A stretch of 64,000 bases of DNA from CAYZWU01 sp964482235. Lineage in GTDB: Bacteria; Planctomycetota; B15-G4; CAYZWU01. A program made the position numbers and the translations under genes. Of the stretch, positions 34,605-43,473 are shown piece after piece (within the stretch, counting starts at the first letter, position 1; the number at the start of each line of letters is the position of its first letter). The notes below the pieces were generated by a model. It saw nothing but the letters and a program-made list of their open reading frames with translations. It was not told where the DNA came from and did no database searches. The stretch lies in the NCBI GenBank assembly GCA_964482235.1, contig CAYZWU010000021.1:18035-82034 (forward strand), read 5' to 3'.

Positions 34605-36392
34605 CTATATTGGATAGTGATTCTCATCCCATCCGATGTCGGGAAATCCCGGATTAGGATGTGGTCTATCTTCATTCTCGAAGTCCTTCGGGGGGCAATA
34701 TTCCCTTTTTCCGACATCAATACATGGGCTCATATTGTTCTGATCGATAAAGGTCAACCGGAACCATGTTTGGTCCACGAAGAGCGGATCCTCGCTTCTA
34801 TTGCCCGGTCCCGGCCAAACCCCTCCACCGATATCGCAATACTCCACCTGCACATTTCCTCCGTTGACCACGAGCTCCGTGGACACGTTGTTGTAGATGA
34901 TCGTGTTCTGGAAGAACGCGGCCACAGGGGCGGCGCAAAAGGAACCGCTCCCCGAACCAAGAGGATTCTGCACGTCGTTCAGACTCAAGGTGCAGTTGCG
35001 GATGAACGGGTCTCCATTCATGATGAATAGGCCCGCACCACCGAGCGGCGTATACTGGCTCCTATTGAGGATCTTGTTCCGGACGATCAAGTTGTTGTAA
35101 ATGTCCGCTTCCGAATCGTCCGAATCGTAGTAGATTCCTGCACCACCATTGTAGACCTGGTTGTTCTGGATCACGTTGGCAGCAATCTCGATGAGCGAGA
35201 CGTCACCGTCGTCGGCGTAGAAGTAGATCCCGCCGCCGCATCCCTTCAACGTATCCTCGTTGTCCAGGATCCGGTTCCACTTGATGAGACACTCCGACGG
35301 TTCGTCGAGATGGATTCCCGATCCGCCATAGAGATTGTCCTGCTGGCCGTACGGGTCCTGTGCGTTGGTCTTGTTGTAGCGGATGAAGTTCGACAGGATC
35401 GTGACCTCAGAATCACGGGCCATGATCCCTCCCCCATTGTAAACACACTCGTTATAATAGATGTGATTCTGACTGATAACCACTTCATCACTGCAGGACT
35501 CGAGAAATATTCCTCCTCCCTCGATCGGGTTGAGGCTCGGGTTGACGTTGTTGTAGAAAATGTAGTTACCGTCCTTGATCTCCGGTGTTGAATATGAGCA
35601 GAAGATTCCACCACCGTAATAAGCCTCGTTGCCTCCGTCCTGGTACTGCTGGTTCTGGAGAAACGTCCCGATCAGGTTGCCTCCGATGTAGGGAGCCGCC
35701 TCTGCTACGCAGGCAATTCCTCCCCCGCTGTTCGCCTTGTTGTCGATGATCGTGTTGCTCTCGATGGTCGGCGAGCTCGCGCTGCAGTAGATGCCGCCGC
35801 CGATATCGATGGGGAGATCGTGATCCCGGATCATGTTTTCGGAGATATCGGGATTCGAACCGAGTATGCAGGCGATCCCGCCCCCGTAGGCGCTGCTGTT
35901 CTCGGAGATGGTGTTGGTTTCTATCACGGGATTCGCGCTGTTCGTGCAGCAAATCCCGCCGCCCGTACTTGCTCCGTGATTCTGCAGAATCGAGTTGTTC
36001 TTTATCGTCGGCGACGAGCCGTCGCAGATGATTCCACCGCCGTAGGTGGCAGATCCGTTCGTGATCACGAAGCCGTTCAGTATGGCGTTTGCGTTCTCGC
36101 CGCTGTCGAATGTCACGACGCTGCCGTTTTGTCCGCCGTCGATCGTGGCGCCTCCCGGATTCTCGCTCCTGATGGACAGGTTCTTCCCCTTGTAATCGAT
36201 GTTCTCGTTGTATGTGCCGTCCTTGACTATGATCCTGTGCGGCGGCTGCAGGTTGTCGATCGCATCCTGGATGGTCGTGAACTCCTCGCCGGTTCCCACG
36301 TAGTGGTCCAGCTGGACCTGCCCGAACAAGGGCGTGCTCAAAATGCCGAGGAAAATGAAAGACAAACCCGATACCCTGATATAACGAATCAT
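34605..36392 (-). CDS. Secreted right-handed parallel beta-helix protein
   Basis: This 595-residue protein has GAGGAGGGC upstream and a signal peptide (SGLSFIFLGILSTPLFG). It begins HYVGTGEEFTTIQDAIDNLQ, as in NosD-like beta-helix proteins. About fifteen coils follow with GGGI or GGAG corners and Asn ladders (YGGGIICDGSSPTIKNNSI, GGGICCTNSANPVIETN). The C-terminus reads SEDPLFVDQT then SPCIDVGKREYC, the usual closing of these proteins ('DP.F.d....y.L...SPciD.G'). It is probably extracellular. It is related in layout to the neighbouring gene at 32672 but GC-richer, so the pair is not a recent duplication. Confidence 0.84.
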   Translation of the reverse strand: MIRYIRVSGLSFIFLGILSTPLFGQVQLDHYVGTGEEFTTIQDAIDNLQPPHRIIVKDGTYNENIDYKGKNLSIRSENPGGATIDGGQNGSVVTFDSGENANAILNGFVITNGSATYGGGIICDGSSPTIKNNSILQNHGASTGGGICCTNSANPVIETNTISENSSAYGGGIACILGSNPDISENMIRDHDLPIDIGGGIYCSASSPTIESNTIIDNKANSGGGIACVAEAAPYIGGNLIGTFLQNQQYQDGGNEAYYGGGIFCSYSTPEIKDGNYIFYNNVNPSLNPIEGGGIFLESCSDEVVISQNHIYYNECVYNGGGIMARDSEVTILSNFIRYNKTNAQDPYGQQDNLYGGSGIHLDEPSECLIKWNRILDNEDTLKGCGGGIYFYADDGDVSLIEIAANVIQNNQVYNGGAGIYYDSDDSEADIYNNLIVRNKILNRSQYTPLGGAGLFIMNGDPFIRNCTLSLNDVQNPLGSGSGSFCAAPVAAFFQNTIIYNNVSTELVVNGGNVQVEYCDIGGGVWPGPGNRSEDPLFVDQTWFRLTFIDQNNMSPCIDVGKREYCPPKDFENEDRPHPNPGFPDIGWDENHYPI

Positions 36393-36714
36393 GGAAGCCC
36401 TCCTCGAAATGTCAAAAGAAACGAATCGATCCTGGACAGACTGCGAGAACAGTCCGGGTATCCTTCGTGAAATCGCATGGATTCCGGACCATAACTGCAG
36501 TCACGCGTGTAGGCGCACGAAATCGTCAGTCAGTTTTCTTTCGCGAAAGAGTTGGGCAATCGTCCCTTGCCCGTCTTCAATTCAACGGACAGTCTAACCG
36601 ATCGGGTTTTTTTTTTTTTTTCAACCGTATTTAATCTTTTTTGGAAAAGAAATTTCTCTTCAGACCATTGCACAAGACACCTGTGTGATTTGAATTGCTG
36701 GAGTGTACTGACTG
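36393..36714. other. Intergenic region with a T15 tract
   Basis: I see no gene in these 322 bases. A run of 15 T at 36607-36621 follows CCGATCGGG, with more AT-rich sequence to 36660. The minus-strand beta-helix gene must have its promoter at the lower end; no clear -35/-10 pair was found. Confidence 0.4.
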
Positions 36715-37692
36715 CTAGCGCCGCTCAGCCTGCCGCGGGGGAGGGATCCGCTCGAGGGTGATTGTCCCGTTGACCGTGTCGAAGGTGACGCAGAAGCGCT
36801 TCAGGAAATCGTTGCCCAGCACGCCCACGGGAGTTTTCGACGAGACGATGGGATTGGCGGCATCCTCTCCGGGCAAAGCGGCGGGATCGGCTTCCTTTTT
36901 TCTTTTCCTGAAAACGAAGCGTAGGCTCTCGTCGGTGAGCTCCACGTCCTCGCAGAGAAGGGAAGCCGGCGCCTTGCCCTTGCGCCATCCGGCCTGGAAG
37001 GCCAGCTCCTTGTCGACCCACGATGCGGGACAGGCCGTGCTCAGCTGGAAAGGTGCGGCCACCTTGCCGTTGATCGTCACGTCGAGCCTGGAGGGAAAGG
37101 GAATAGGGCTGAAAGGAACCTGGTCTCTCGCTCTCCCGGCGACACCGCCGGCAGGCTCGCCCTTCTTCTCCGCCGGAGTCACCGAGGCCGGCTCGATCTT
37201 CAGGCGGTAGCTCCTGAAGTCGAGATGAACCTTCTTTCCGAAGAGGGCCTTCATGCCGATCGACCCGCAGACGCCGCTGCCAACGAGCACCGTGGCGCGC
37301 CGCTTCGACAGGTCGTGCATCAGGGGGCACGGCTTCACCAGGGGAACGAGCTCGTCGAGGTAGGCGGTCCCCAGCTTCAGGGTGACCTTCTCCCCCTCGC
37401 TCCACCCGATCTTCTCGGCGAACCACTTCTCGATCCGGCAGGCCGGACGGCAGCCCGTATCGAGGAGAAAGAGCCCCAGCTCGAGGCGGTCGCCCTTCTT
37501 GACAACGGTTTCGACAAGGAGATACCCGTCGAGGAGAAGCAGTCCCGCACCGTCCTCGAAATGACCGAGTCCGCCGAGGATCCTGTTCTGAAGCCCCTCG
37601 CCCTTGGCGGTCTTCTCCCGCACGGCGTTCTGCGTGAAGCCTGAAAGCCCCAGGGCGAGAAGAGCAAGAAATGTCCACATCGATTTGCGCAC
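36715..37692 (-). CDS. Exported aspartyl-protease-like protein with two retropepsin-type lobes
   Basis: The GTG at 37692 follows GGAGG (eight-base spacing) and opens a signal peptide (MWTFLALLALGLSGF), giving 325 residues. The first lobe has LFLLDTGCR (DTG at 78-80) and ends GSIGMKALFGKKVHLDF. The second has FQLSTACPASWVD where DTG would be (STA) and ends GVLGNDFLKRF with DTVNGTITLE. The closing GxxGxxxL...lDf pattern in both lobes is typical of clan AA (retropepsin/pepsin) folds. With only one intact Asp motif, catalysis would need dimerisation or may be lost. It is probably periplasmic. It diverges from the kinase gene at 37932. Confidence 0.7.
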   Translation of the reverse strand: MRKSMWTFLALLALGLSGFTQNAVREKTAKGEGLQNRILGGLGHFEDGAGLLLLDGYLLVETVVKKGDRLELGLFLLDTGCRPACRIEKWFAEKIGWSEGEKVTLKLGTAYLDELVPLVKPCPLMHDLSKRRATVLVGSGVCGSIGMKALFGKKVHLDFRSYRLKIEPASVTPAEKKGEPAGGVAGRARDQVPFSPIPFPSRLDVTINGKVAAPFQLSTACPASWVDKELAFQAGWRKGKAPASLLCEDVELTDESLRFVFRKRKKEADPAALPGEDAANPIVSSKTPVGVLGNDFLKRFCVTFDTVNGTITLERIPPPRQAERR

Positions 37693-37931
37693 CAGACTTT
37701 CCTCCTCTCGAGGTGCATCCGAGTCCTCGCATCGAAAGGTCCGGAACTCCCGAAAAGCGTCCGATAAGTATAACATGCCCATTCCGGATCAGGGAAGGCT
37801 TGATCGGCCCAGATCGGCGCCCTATGATCTGGACAGGCTGATTAACCGAACGATCAGCCTTCGGGCAGATCTGCCGGGCAGGCCCCTGTCGGAAGAAGAT
37901 TCGACGGTACCCTTTTCGAAAGAGGTGGCTG

Positions 37932-39269
37932 ATGAGCAAGAGGGATGCAAGCAACGCCCCCGGGGAAAAAGGCGCTTCCCGTACGCGCTACGAGCGCAGG
38001 GCGCTGCTCGGCGAGGGCGGCATGGGCAAGGTCTACGAGGCCTTCGACCGCAGCCTGCGGCGCGACGTTGCGATCAAGATCCTCAAGGCCGAGAAGATCG
38101 ATCCCCAGACGGACATCCTGGAACGGTTCATCGACGAGGCCCAGATCACCGCCCAGCTGCAGCACCCGGGCATCGTTCCGCTCTACGACCTGGGAACGCT
38201 CACCGACAAGCGCCCCTACTTCACCATGAAGCCGCTCAAGGGGATCACTCTCCAGGAGGTGATCGAGAACGCCGCCCTGCCCGGCTCGGAATGGACGCTG
38301 CAGAGGATGCTGCAGATCTTCATCAGGATCTGCGAGTCCGTGGCCTACGCCCACTCGCGCGACGTGATCCACCGCGACCTCAAACCGGCCAACATCATGG
38401 TGGGCGACTACGGCGAAGTGATCATCATGGACTGGGGCATCTCCAAGATCGTGCGGTCCGGAAAGCCCGCTCCCGACGCCTCAGACCCGGAGGAGAAGGC
38501 CGGCGCGGAGGAGCGCGTGCTGGACACGGACAGGAAGATCAAGGCCGAGCACACCCAGTACGGCGCCCTGATCGGCACGCTGCAGTACATGCCGCCCGAA
38601 CAGGCCAGGGGGCGCCTCGACGAGATCGATGAGCGGAGCGACATCTACTCGCTCGGCGTGATCCTCTACGAGATGCTCACCAAGAAACTCCCCTTCGACG
38701 ACGACACCTACATCAACTTCTCCTTTGTCGAGGCCGAGGCGCTGGCGCCGCACCTGGTCGTCCCGTCGATCCCCGGGACGATCTCGCGCATCTGCCTCCG
38801 GTGCATCGCCCCGCAGCGGGAGAGGCGCTACAACTCCGTGAAGGAAGTGATCCAGGAGATCAACCTCTTCCTCGATCTCGGCGCATCGTTCAACCGCCGC
38901 TCCTTTCCCGCCGGCAGGCGGATCATCAGCAAGGGATCGCCGGCCGACGAGGCGTTCTTCATCGTCAACGGCCGCGCCGAGGTCCACGACGAGCACGAGG
39001 GGAACAGGGTCGTCTTCGCCACCCTGACGGCGGGCGACGTGTTCGGCGAGATCGGCATCTTCACCAACGAGGCGCGCAACGCCCACGTCTCCGCCGTGAC
39101 GGACGTCGATGTCCTGGTCTTCGACCGCGAATCGATCCGGGGAGAGCTGAGCAAGATCCAGCCGTGGATGGGCAACATGATCAACAACCTGGCGGAAAAG
39201 CTCGTCAAGCTCAATAGGAAGTACGCCGACCTGGAGGCGCGGAAGGGTGATCAGGGGCAGGATCTCTGA
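37932..39269 (+). CDS. Serine/threonine protein kinase with C-terminal cyclic-nucleotide-binding domain
   Basis: This 445-residue protein follows AGAGGTGG. The kinase domain spans about 20-310: GEGGMGKV (27-34), Lys49 in VAIK, HRDLKPAN (147-154), DWG in place of DFG (167-169), and LQYMPPEQARGR as the APE region. A CNB/CRP-type domain spans about 318-430: RRSFPAGRRIISKGSPADEA, then DVFGEIGIFTNEARNAHVSAV, which keeps the Glu and Arg expected in a phosphate-binding cassette. No membrane segment is seen, so it is cytoplasmic. It may be a cyclic-nucleotide-responsive kinase, analogous to PKG in reverse domain order. Confidence 0.88.
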   Translation: MSKRDASNAPGEKGASRTRYERRALLGEGGMGKVYEAFDRSLRRDVAIKILKAEKIDPQTDILERFIDEAQITAQLQHPGIVPLYDLGTLTDKRPYFTMKPLKGITLQEVIENAALPGSEWTLQRMLQIFIRICESVAYAHSRDVIHRDLKPANIMVGDYGEVIIMDWGISKIVRSGKPAPDASDPEEKAGAEERVLDTDRKIKAEHTQYGALIGTLQYMPPEQARGRLDEIDERSDIYSLGVILYEMLTKKLPFDDDTYINFSFVEAEALAPHLVVPSIPGTISRICLRCIAPQRERRYNSVKEVIQEINLFLDLGASFNRRSFPAGRRIISKGSPADEAFFIVNGRAEVHDEHEGNRVVFATLTAGDVFGEIGIFTNEARNAHVSAVTDVDVLVFDRESIRGELSKIQPWMGNMINNLAEKLVKLNRKYADLEARKGDQGQDL

Positions 39270-39294
39270 TTCATCGGCCGGTGTGAAGGGATCG

Positions 39295-40179
39295 TCACAG
39301 CAGGAAGTCGAGTACCGCGCCGGCCACGTCCTCGATCGAGCGGAGACGGGCAGCCACGCCTTCCGCCTCCCGCCCCCAGAGCCGGGTCAGCGCAGGGTTC
39401 ATCGTGTGGGAGCGGACGCTCAGATCCTCGATGTTCCCGTGGTCGCTGGTTAGGAGCACCACCGTCTCGTCGAGTTCGACCTCGGCCAGCACCGCCTCGA
39501 GAAAGAGCTCCAGCTTCTCGATCTCCGCAACGGCGCGCTCCATCTCCTGCGCATGGCCGGCCATGTCGGTGCGGAAGTACTCGAAGAGGAGGAAGTCGTA
39601 ATCCCGCGACCGCCTCCCGAGTATCCCGCCGGCTTCTTCCGGCGTGAATAGGGGAAGCTCGAAGCCCTTCTCCCTGAGCGTGACATTGGTGAACTCGTTG
39701 TAGATCGCCCGCCTCTCGGTCACGTCGTCGAGAGAGAAAAAGGGAAGACCGGCCGCCCGGTTGTTCCACGTCGTCACGGAGAGAGGCTTGTTCCAGATCT
39801 CGTCGCCCAGCTCGAAGAAGAGGGGGCGGTAGGCGTTCAGGAAGGCGGCGGACAGGCCGGCCTCCACCAGGCGGCGCGACAGGGAGAACTCGTGGATCAC
39901 CCGGCGGAGCGTCTTGTTCGGGAATCCGAAGAGATGGCGATCGATGATCCTGGCCGCGTTCTTTCCCGTGAGCAGCGTCGTCTGGCCGGTGGCGCTCTGC
40001 GGCAGCCCGGGAACCCCCAGCGTCGCGTCGAGCCCCAGCGAGACGCCGTCCCGCGGCGCCGGGCCGCTCGAGAAGAGGGAGAGTCTTCCCTCGGGAACGG
40101 CGGCGATCGGATTCCGCTCCCGGTTCCTCTCCCCCACACCGAGACCGTCCACGAAGATCATCAGGACACGCCGCTTCAT
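39295..40179 (-). CDS. Phosphopentomutase/alkaline-phosphatase-superfamily metalloenzyme
   Basis: This 294-residue protein has the metal-binding pattern of the alkaline-phosphatase/phosphoglycerate-mutase superfamily: FVDGLGVG (Asp11), QSATGQTTLLTG (nucleophile region 59-70), TDMAGH (202-207), SDHGN (243-247) and a final HTMNP (His about 258). It lacks the long cap domain of phosphopentomutase or iPGM, so the substrate is unknown. It belongs to the short 'metalloenzyme domain' group, often annotated only as such. It is convergent with the kinase gene (25-base gap) and diverges from the RsmG-SpoU gene. Cytoplasmic location is expected. Confidence 0.8.
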   Translation of the reverse strand: MKRRVLMIFVDGLGVGERNRERNPIAAVPEGRLSLFSSGPAPRDGVSLGLDATLGVPGLPQSATGQTTLLTGKNAARIIDRHLFGFPNKTLRRVIHEFSLSRRLVEAGLSAAFLNAYRPLFFELGDEIWNKPLSVTTWNNRAAGLPFFSLDDVTERRAIYNEFTNVTLREKGFELPLFTPEEAGGILGRRSRDYDFLLFEYFRTDMAGHAQEMERAVAEIEKLELFLEAVLAEVELDETVVLLTSDHGNIEDLSVRSHTMNPALTRLWGREAEGVAARLRSIEDVAGAVLDFLL

Positions 40180-40292
40180 CGAGACTCTTTACCTTTCCTT
40201 CGCTGGACAGAAAAAAACAAGAACCGCCCCGCAGCCGCTTGCATTGATCGTGCCGCCTTGACGGGGACGGTCGAATATCTTTCACTCATTCT

Positions 40293-41759
40293 ATGAATCG
40301 GAACAGCCCGCGTCATCCTTTCCGTGGAAATCGCAAGCAGCCGGGGCCGGAGAGCCTCGGCGAGCTGATGGCCGAGGCCGGAGTCCGTCTCGACGCAGGG
40401 CAGGTTCGATCGCTCTGGACGTTCCACACCCTTCTGAGAAAGCGGAACGCCGAGCTGAACATGACCCGGATCCACAACTTCGAGATGATGGTGATCAAGC
40501 ATTACGTCGACTCGATCGTGGTGTCCGGCCTCTTTGATCTGCCCTCCCCCCTTCTCGATATAGGGAGCGGTGCCGGCTTTCCCGGAATCCCCCTCAAGAT
40601 TGCCTGCCCCGAGAAGAAGCTCGTCCTGGCCGAGGGGCGGGCGCGCCGCGCCGATTTCCTGAAGGAAGCGGTGGACCTCCTCGGCCTCGAGGGAGTCGAG
40701 GTCTTCAGCGGCAAGGTCACGCAGCGCTTCGACATCCCGGTGCGCGGCGTGATCACGCGGGCCCTGGAAGACATCCCCGGCACGTTGCAGAGAGTCTTTC
40801 CCTTCCTGCCGGGCGGAGCGCCCGTTCTCTTCATGAAGGGACCCGGCTGCGACAAGGAGATAGAAGAAGCGGCCGAGAAGGCGGGCGCCGCCTTTCGCCT
40901 GGCACTGGACAAGGGCTACGAGCTGCCCTTGATCGGGGACGGCCGGCGGCTCGTGGTTTTCGAGCGGCGCATCGAGGAGGTGAGCCACCCGGCCTTCGCG
41001 GGACCGGTCAGGGAGATCGAGTCGCCCTCCAACAGGGAGTACCGGAAGCTTGCCGCCCTACTCACCGGCCAGGGTATTCGCAAGCACGGCATGGCGCTCT
41101 TCTCGGGCGCCCGACCGATCGGGGAGCTTCTCGGATCGTACCGCGACTCCTGCAAGGGATGGATCACGCAGAGACGGGGCGGCCCGCCTCCCCCGCAGGA
41201 AGCGGCCGATTTGCTCACCTGGTATCGCCTGAGCGCCCCGCTCTTCCGCGAGCTCGACGTTTCGGGAACGGGGAATCCGCTGCTCCTGGCCGAGCGGCCT
41301 CCCCTTCCCACATGGAAAGGCGGCCCCCTTCCCGAGGGCTGCACGCTGCTGATCCCCTTCCAGGATCCGGAAAACGTCGGCGCCGTGATCCGGTCGGCCG
41401 CCGCTTTCGGGGTGGCGCAGATCGTGCTCCTTGCCGAGGCGGCCAACCCCTTCCTCCCGAAGAGCCAGAGGGCGGCCGGGAGCACCCTCTTCCGTGTTCC
41501 CCTCTTCAAGGGACCGTCGCTCAAGGAGATCGATGCCGCCGACCTTCCCCTCGTGACGCTCTCGGCGCGAGGCCGGAGCGTGGCGGCCTTCGACTTCCCC
41601 CGTCGATTCGCCCTCCTGGCCGGTATGGAAGGTCCCGGTCTGCCTGACAGGCTCCGCAAGGGCAAGGCGCTCGCCATCGAGATGGAGGAGGGAGTCGAAT
41701 CCCTCAACGCCGCGACGTCCGTTGCGGTGGCGCTCTATGCCTGGCGCCGGGGAAGGTAG
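40293..41759 (+). CDS. Fusion of RsmG-like 16S rRNA methyltransferase and SpoU/TrmH-family RNA methyltransferase
   Basis: This 488-residue protein combines two RNA methyltransferases. Residues about 20-230 match RsmG/GidB (16S rRNA G527 N7): NAELNMTRI, KHYVDSIVV and the SAM-binding LLDIGSGAGFPGIPL (87-101). Residues about 340-485 match the SpoU/TrmH trefoil-knot family: motif 1 DPENVGAVIRSA (358-369), motif 2 LLAGMEGPGLP (441-451), motif 3 EEGVESLNAATSVAVALY (465-482). The connecting part (about 240-335) has no recognised domain. The fused enzyme would modify two RNA positions or act as an assembly-linked pair. No true rsmG copy is seen elsewhere in the window. Confidence 0.85.
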   Translation: MNRNSPRHPFRGNRKQPGPESLGELMAEAGVRLDAGQVRSLWTFHTLLRKRNAELNMTRIHNFEMMVIKHYVDSIVVSGLFDLPSPLLDIGSGAGFPGIPLKIACPEKKLVLAEGRARRADFLKEAVDLLGLEGVEVFSGKVTQRFDIPVRGVITRALEDIPGTLQRVFPFLPGGAPVLFMKGPGCDKEIEEAAEKAGAAFRLALDKGYELPLIGDGRRLVVFERRIEEVSHPAFAGPVREIESPSNREYRKLAALLTGQGIRKHGMALFSGARPIGELLGSYRDSCKGWITQRRGGPPPPQEAADLLTWYRLSAPLFRELDVSGTGNPLLLAERPPLPTWKGGPLPEGCTLLIPFQDPENVGAVIRSAAAFGVAQIVLLAEAANPFLPKSQRAAGSTLFRVPLFKGPSLKEIDAADLPLVTLSARGRSVAAFDFPRRFALLAGMEGPGLPDRLRKGKALAIEMEEGVESLNAATSVAVALYAWRRGR

Positions 41760-41882
41760 GCGCGCCCCGGCTGCCTCACTCCGGTGAGCCTGCGCTCGAC
41801 GTTTTTTTGCAGCGTTAGGATCAACCCGCTTGAAAATGGTACCCTGAACCATCCGTTCCGGCATGCAAGGAGACCGTCAAAA

Positions 41883-43451
41883 ATGGGAATGACACTCAAC
41901 CTCGCCGTCGCCGCCTGGCTCCTGCTATTCCCAGCCGGGGAGGAGCCTCCCACGCGGGCTGAAAAGAGCGGTTTCATCGAGACCAGCTCCTACATGGACG
42001 TCCTCGAGTTTCTGCACGTCCTGGAAACGAAGAGCGATCTGGTGCGCGTCGGCTTCTTCGGAACATCGGCCGAGGGAAGGCCGCTCCCCGTGGCCCTGAT
42101 CGGATCGCCCTGTCCCGAGTCGCCAGGCGACGTCGACAGGTCGCAGAAAACGGTGATCTGCATCCAGGCCAACATCCACGCCGGCGAGGTGGAAGGGAAG
42201 GACGCCTGCCTCATGCTGGTCCGTGAGGTTGCCTGCGGCGGGCTGCGCCCCCTGCTGGACCACGTCGTTCTCGTTGTGGTCCCGATCCTCAATGCCGACG
42301 GCAACGAGCGGTTCTCGAAGAGCAACAGACGGCATCAGGCCGGTCCGGAGGCGGGCGTTGGGACCCGGGCGAACGCCCAGAACCTCGACCTGAACCGCGA
42401 CTTCATGAAGGTCGAGAGCCCGGAGGTGGCGGCGCTGTTCAAGGGCGTCCTCCTCCCATGGGATCCGGACCTCTTCGTGGACTGCCACACGACGAACGGC
42501 TCCCTTCACGACGAGCCGATCACCTGGTCTCCCCCGACCAACCCGCTGGCCGATCCCGTCGTCTTCGAGTTCAACCGAAACGTGATGCTTCCCTGGATCG
42601 CCTCGAGAACGAAGGAGCGGCACGGCTATCTCTCCATCCCCTACGGCAACTTCATGGACAGGAGGAATCCGGAAAAGGGATGGCGAACCTTCGGGCACGA
42701 ACCGCGGTACGCCTCGAACTACTGGGGATTCCGGAATCGGTTCTCCATCCTGATCGAGATGTACGTCTATGCGCCTTTCGAGATCCGCGTGCGCGCCTGC
42801 TACGGCTTCCTCGTGTCGATCGTCGAGTTCTGCGCCGCCCACGGCTCCAAGATGCGCATGAGGATCCGCGAGGCTGACAGAAGGGCGGAGGAAGGGCCGC
42901 GCCCCCTCTTCCACCACGAGTTCGAGCTGAAGGCCTTCCCCGATCCGGTCGTGATCCGGGGATATGTCCCGAAGCCCGGCAGGCGGGACCCGAAGAATCC
43001 CGGGGAGAAGGCCAGGCACGTCGTTCCCCATTACGGCGACTTCCGGCCCCTGGGGGATGGCAGACCGCTTCCGGAGAAGGGATACCTCTTCCCCAGGGGG
43101 CACACCAACGTGCGGGACAAGCTTTGCCAGCACGGCATCATCGTTCGCGAGCTCCACGAGGATGTGACGGGGCGTTTCGAGGTGTTCAACATCAAGGAGA
43201 TCGTCTTCTCCAGGTCGCTGTTCCAGGGGCACCTCACCCACACGTTCGAGGGGGAGTGGGCCGTCGAGGAGAAAACGGTGCAAGCCGGATTCTGCTTCGT
43301 CCCGATCGACCAGCCCCTCGCCATGCTCGCCGCCTACATGCTCGAGCCCGAGAGCGAGGACGGGCTCGCGTTCTGGAACTACATGGACCGATACATAACG
43401 CGGGGCACCTTCGATCCGCGGCCGGCGCCCTACCCAGTTCTGAGATGGTGA
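41883..43451 (+). CDS. M14-family metallocarboxypeptidase
   Basis: The ATG at 41883 follows AAGGAGA and gives 522 residues with a signal peptide (TLNLAVAAWLLLFPAG). The M14 zinc site is intact: NIHAGEVEG (His99, Glu102) and His202 in DCHTTNGSLH. The substrate-binding NLDLNRDF (Arg172) and the catalytic Glu292 in ILIEMY are also present. The order and spacing match the zinc-carboxypeptidase fold, and a beta-rich C-terminal region follows to residue 522. The protein is probably exported and trims peptides or peptidoglycan stems; specificity is open. It is followed within 22 bases by the C45-type gene, so they may form an operon. Confidence 0.87.
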   Translation: MGMTLNLAVAAWLLLFPAGEEPPTRAEKSGFIETSSYMDVLEFLHVLETKSDLVRVGFFGTSAEGRPLPVALIGSPCPESPGDVDRSQKTVICIQANIHAGEVEGKDACLMLVREVACGGLRPLLDHVVLVVVPILNADGNERFSKSNRRHQAGPEAGVGTRANAQNLDLNRDFMKVESPEVAALFKGVLLPWDPDLFVDCHTTNGSLHDEPITWSPPTNPLADPVVFEFNRNVMLPWIASRTKERHGYLSIPYGNFMDRRNPEKGWRTFGHEPRYASNYWGFRNRFSILIEMYVYAPFEIRVRACYGFLVSIVEFCAAHGSKMRMRIREADRRAEEGPRPLFHHEFELKAFPDPVVIRGYVPKPGRRDPKNPGEKARHVVPHYGDFRPLGDGRPLPEKGYLFPRGHTNVRDKLCQHGIIVRELHEDVTGRFEVFNIKEIVFSRSLFQGHLTHTFEGEWAVEEKTVQAGFCFVPIDQPLAMLAAYMLEPESEDGLAFWNYMDRYITRGTFDPRPAPYPVLRW

Positions 43452-43473
43452 CATCATGATCGGTGGAGACAAG

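Noticed and set aside
36607..36621. T15 tract as a terminator
   Set aside because: No stable stem precedes it on the plus strand and no plus-strand gene ends nearby.
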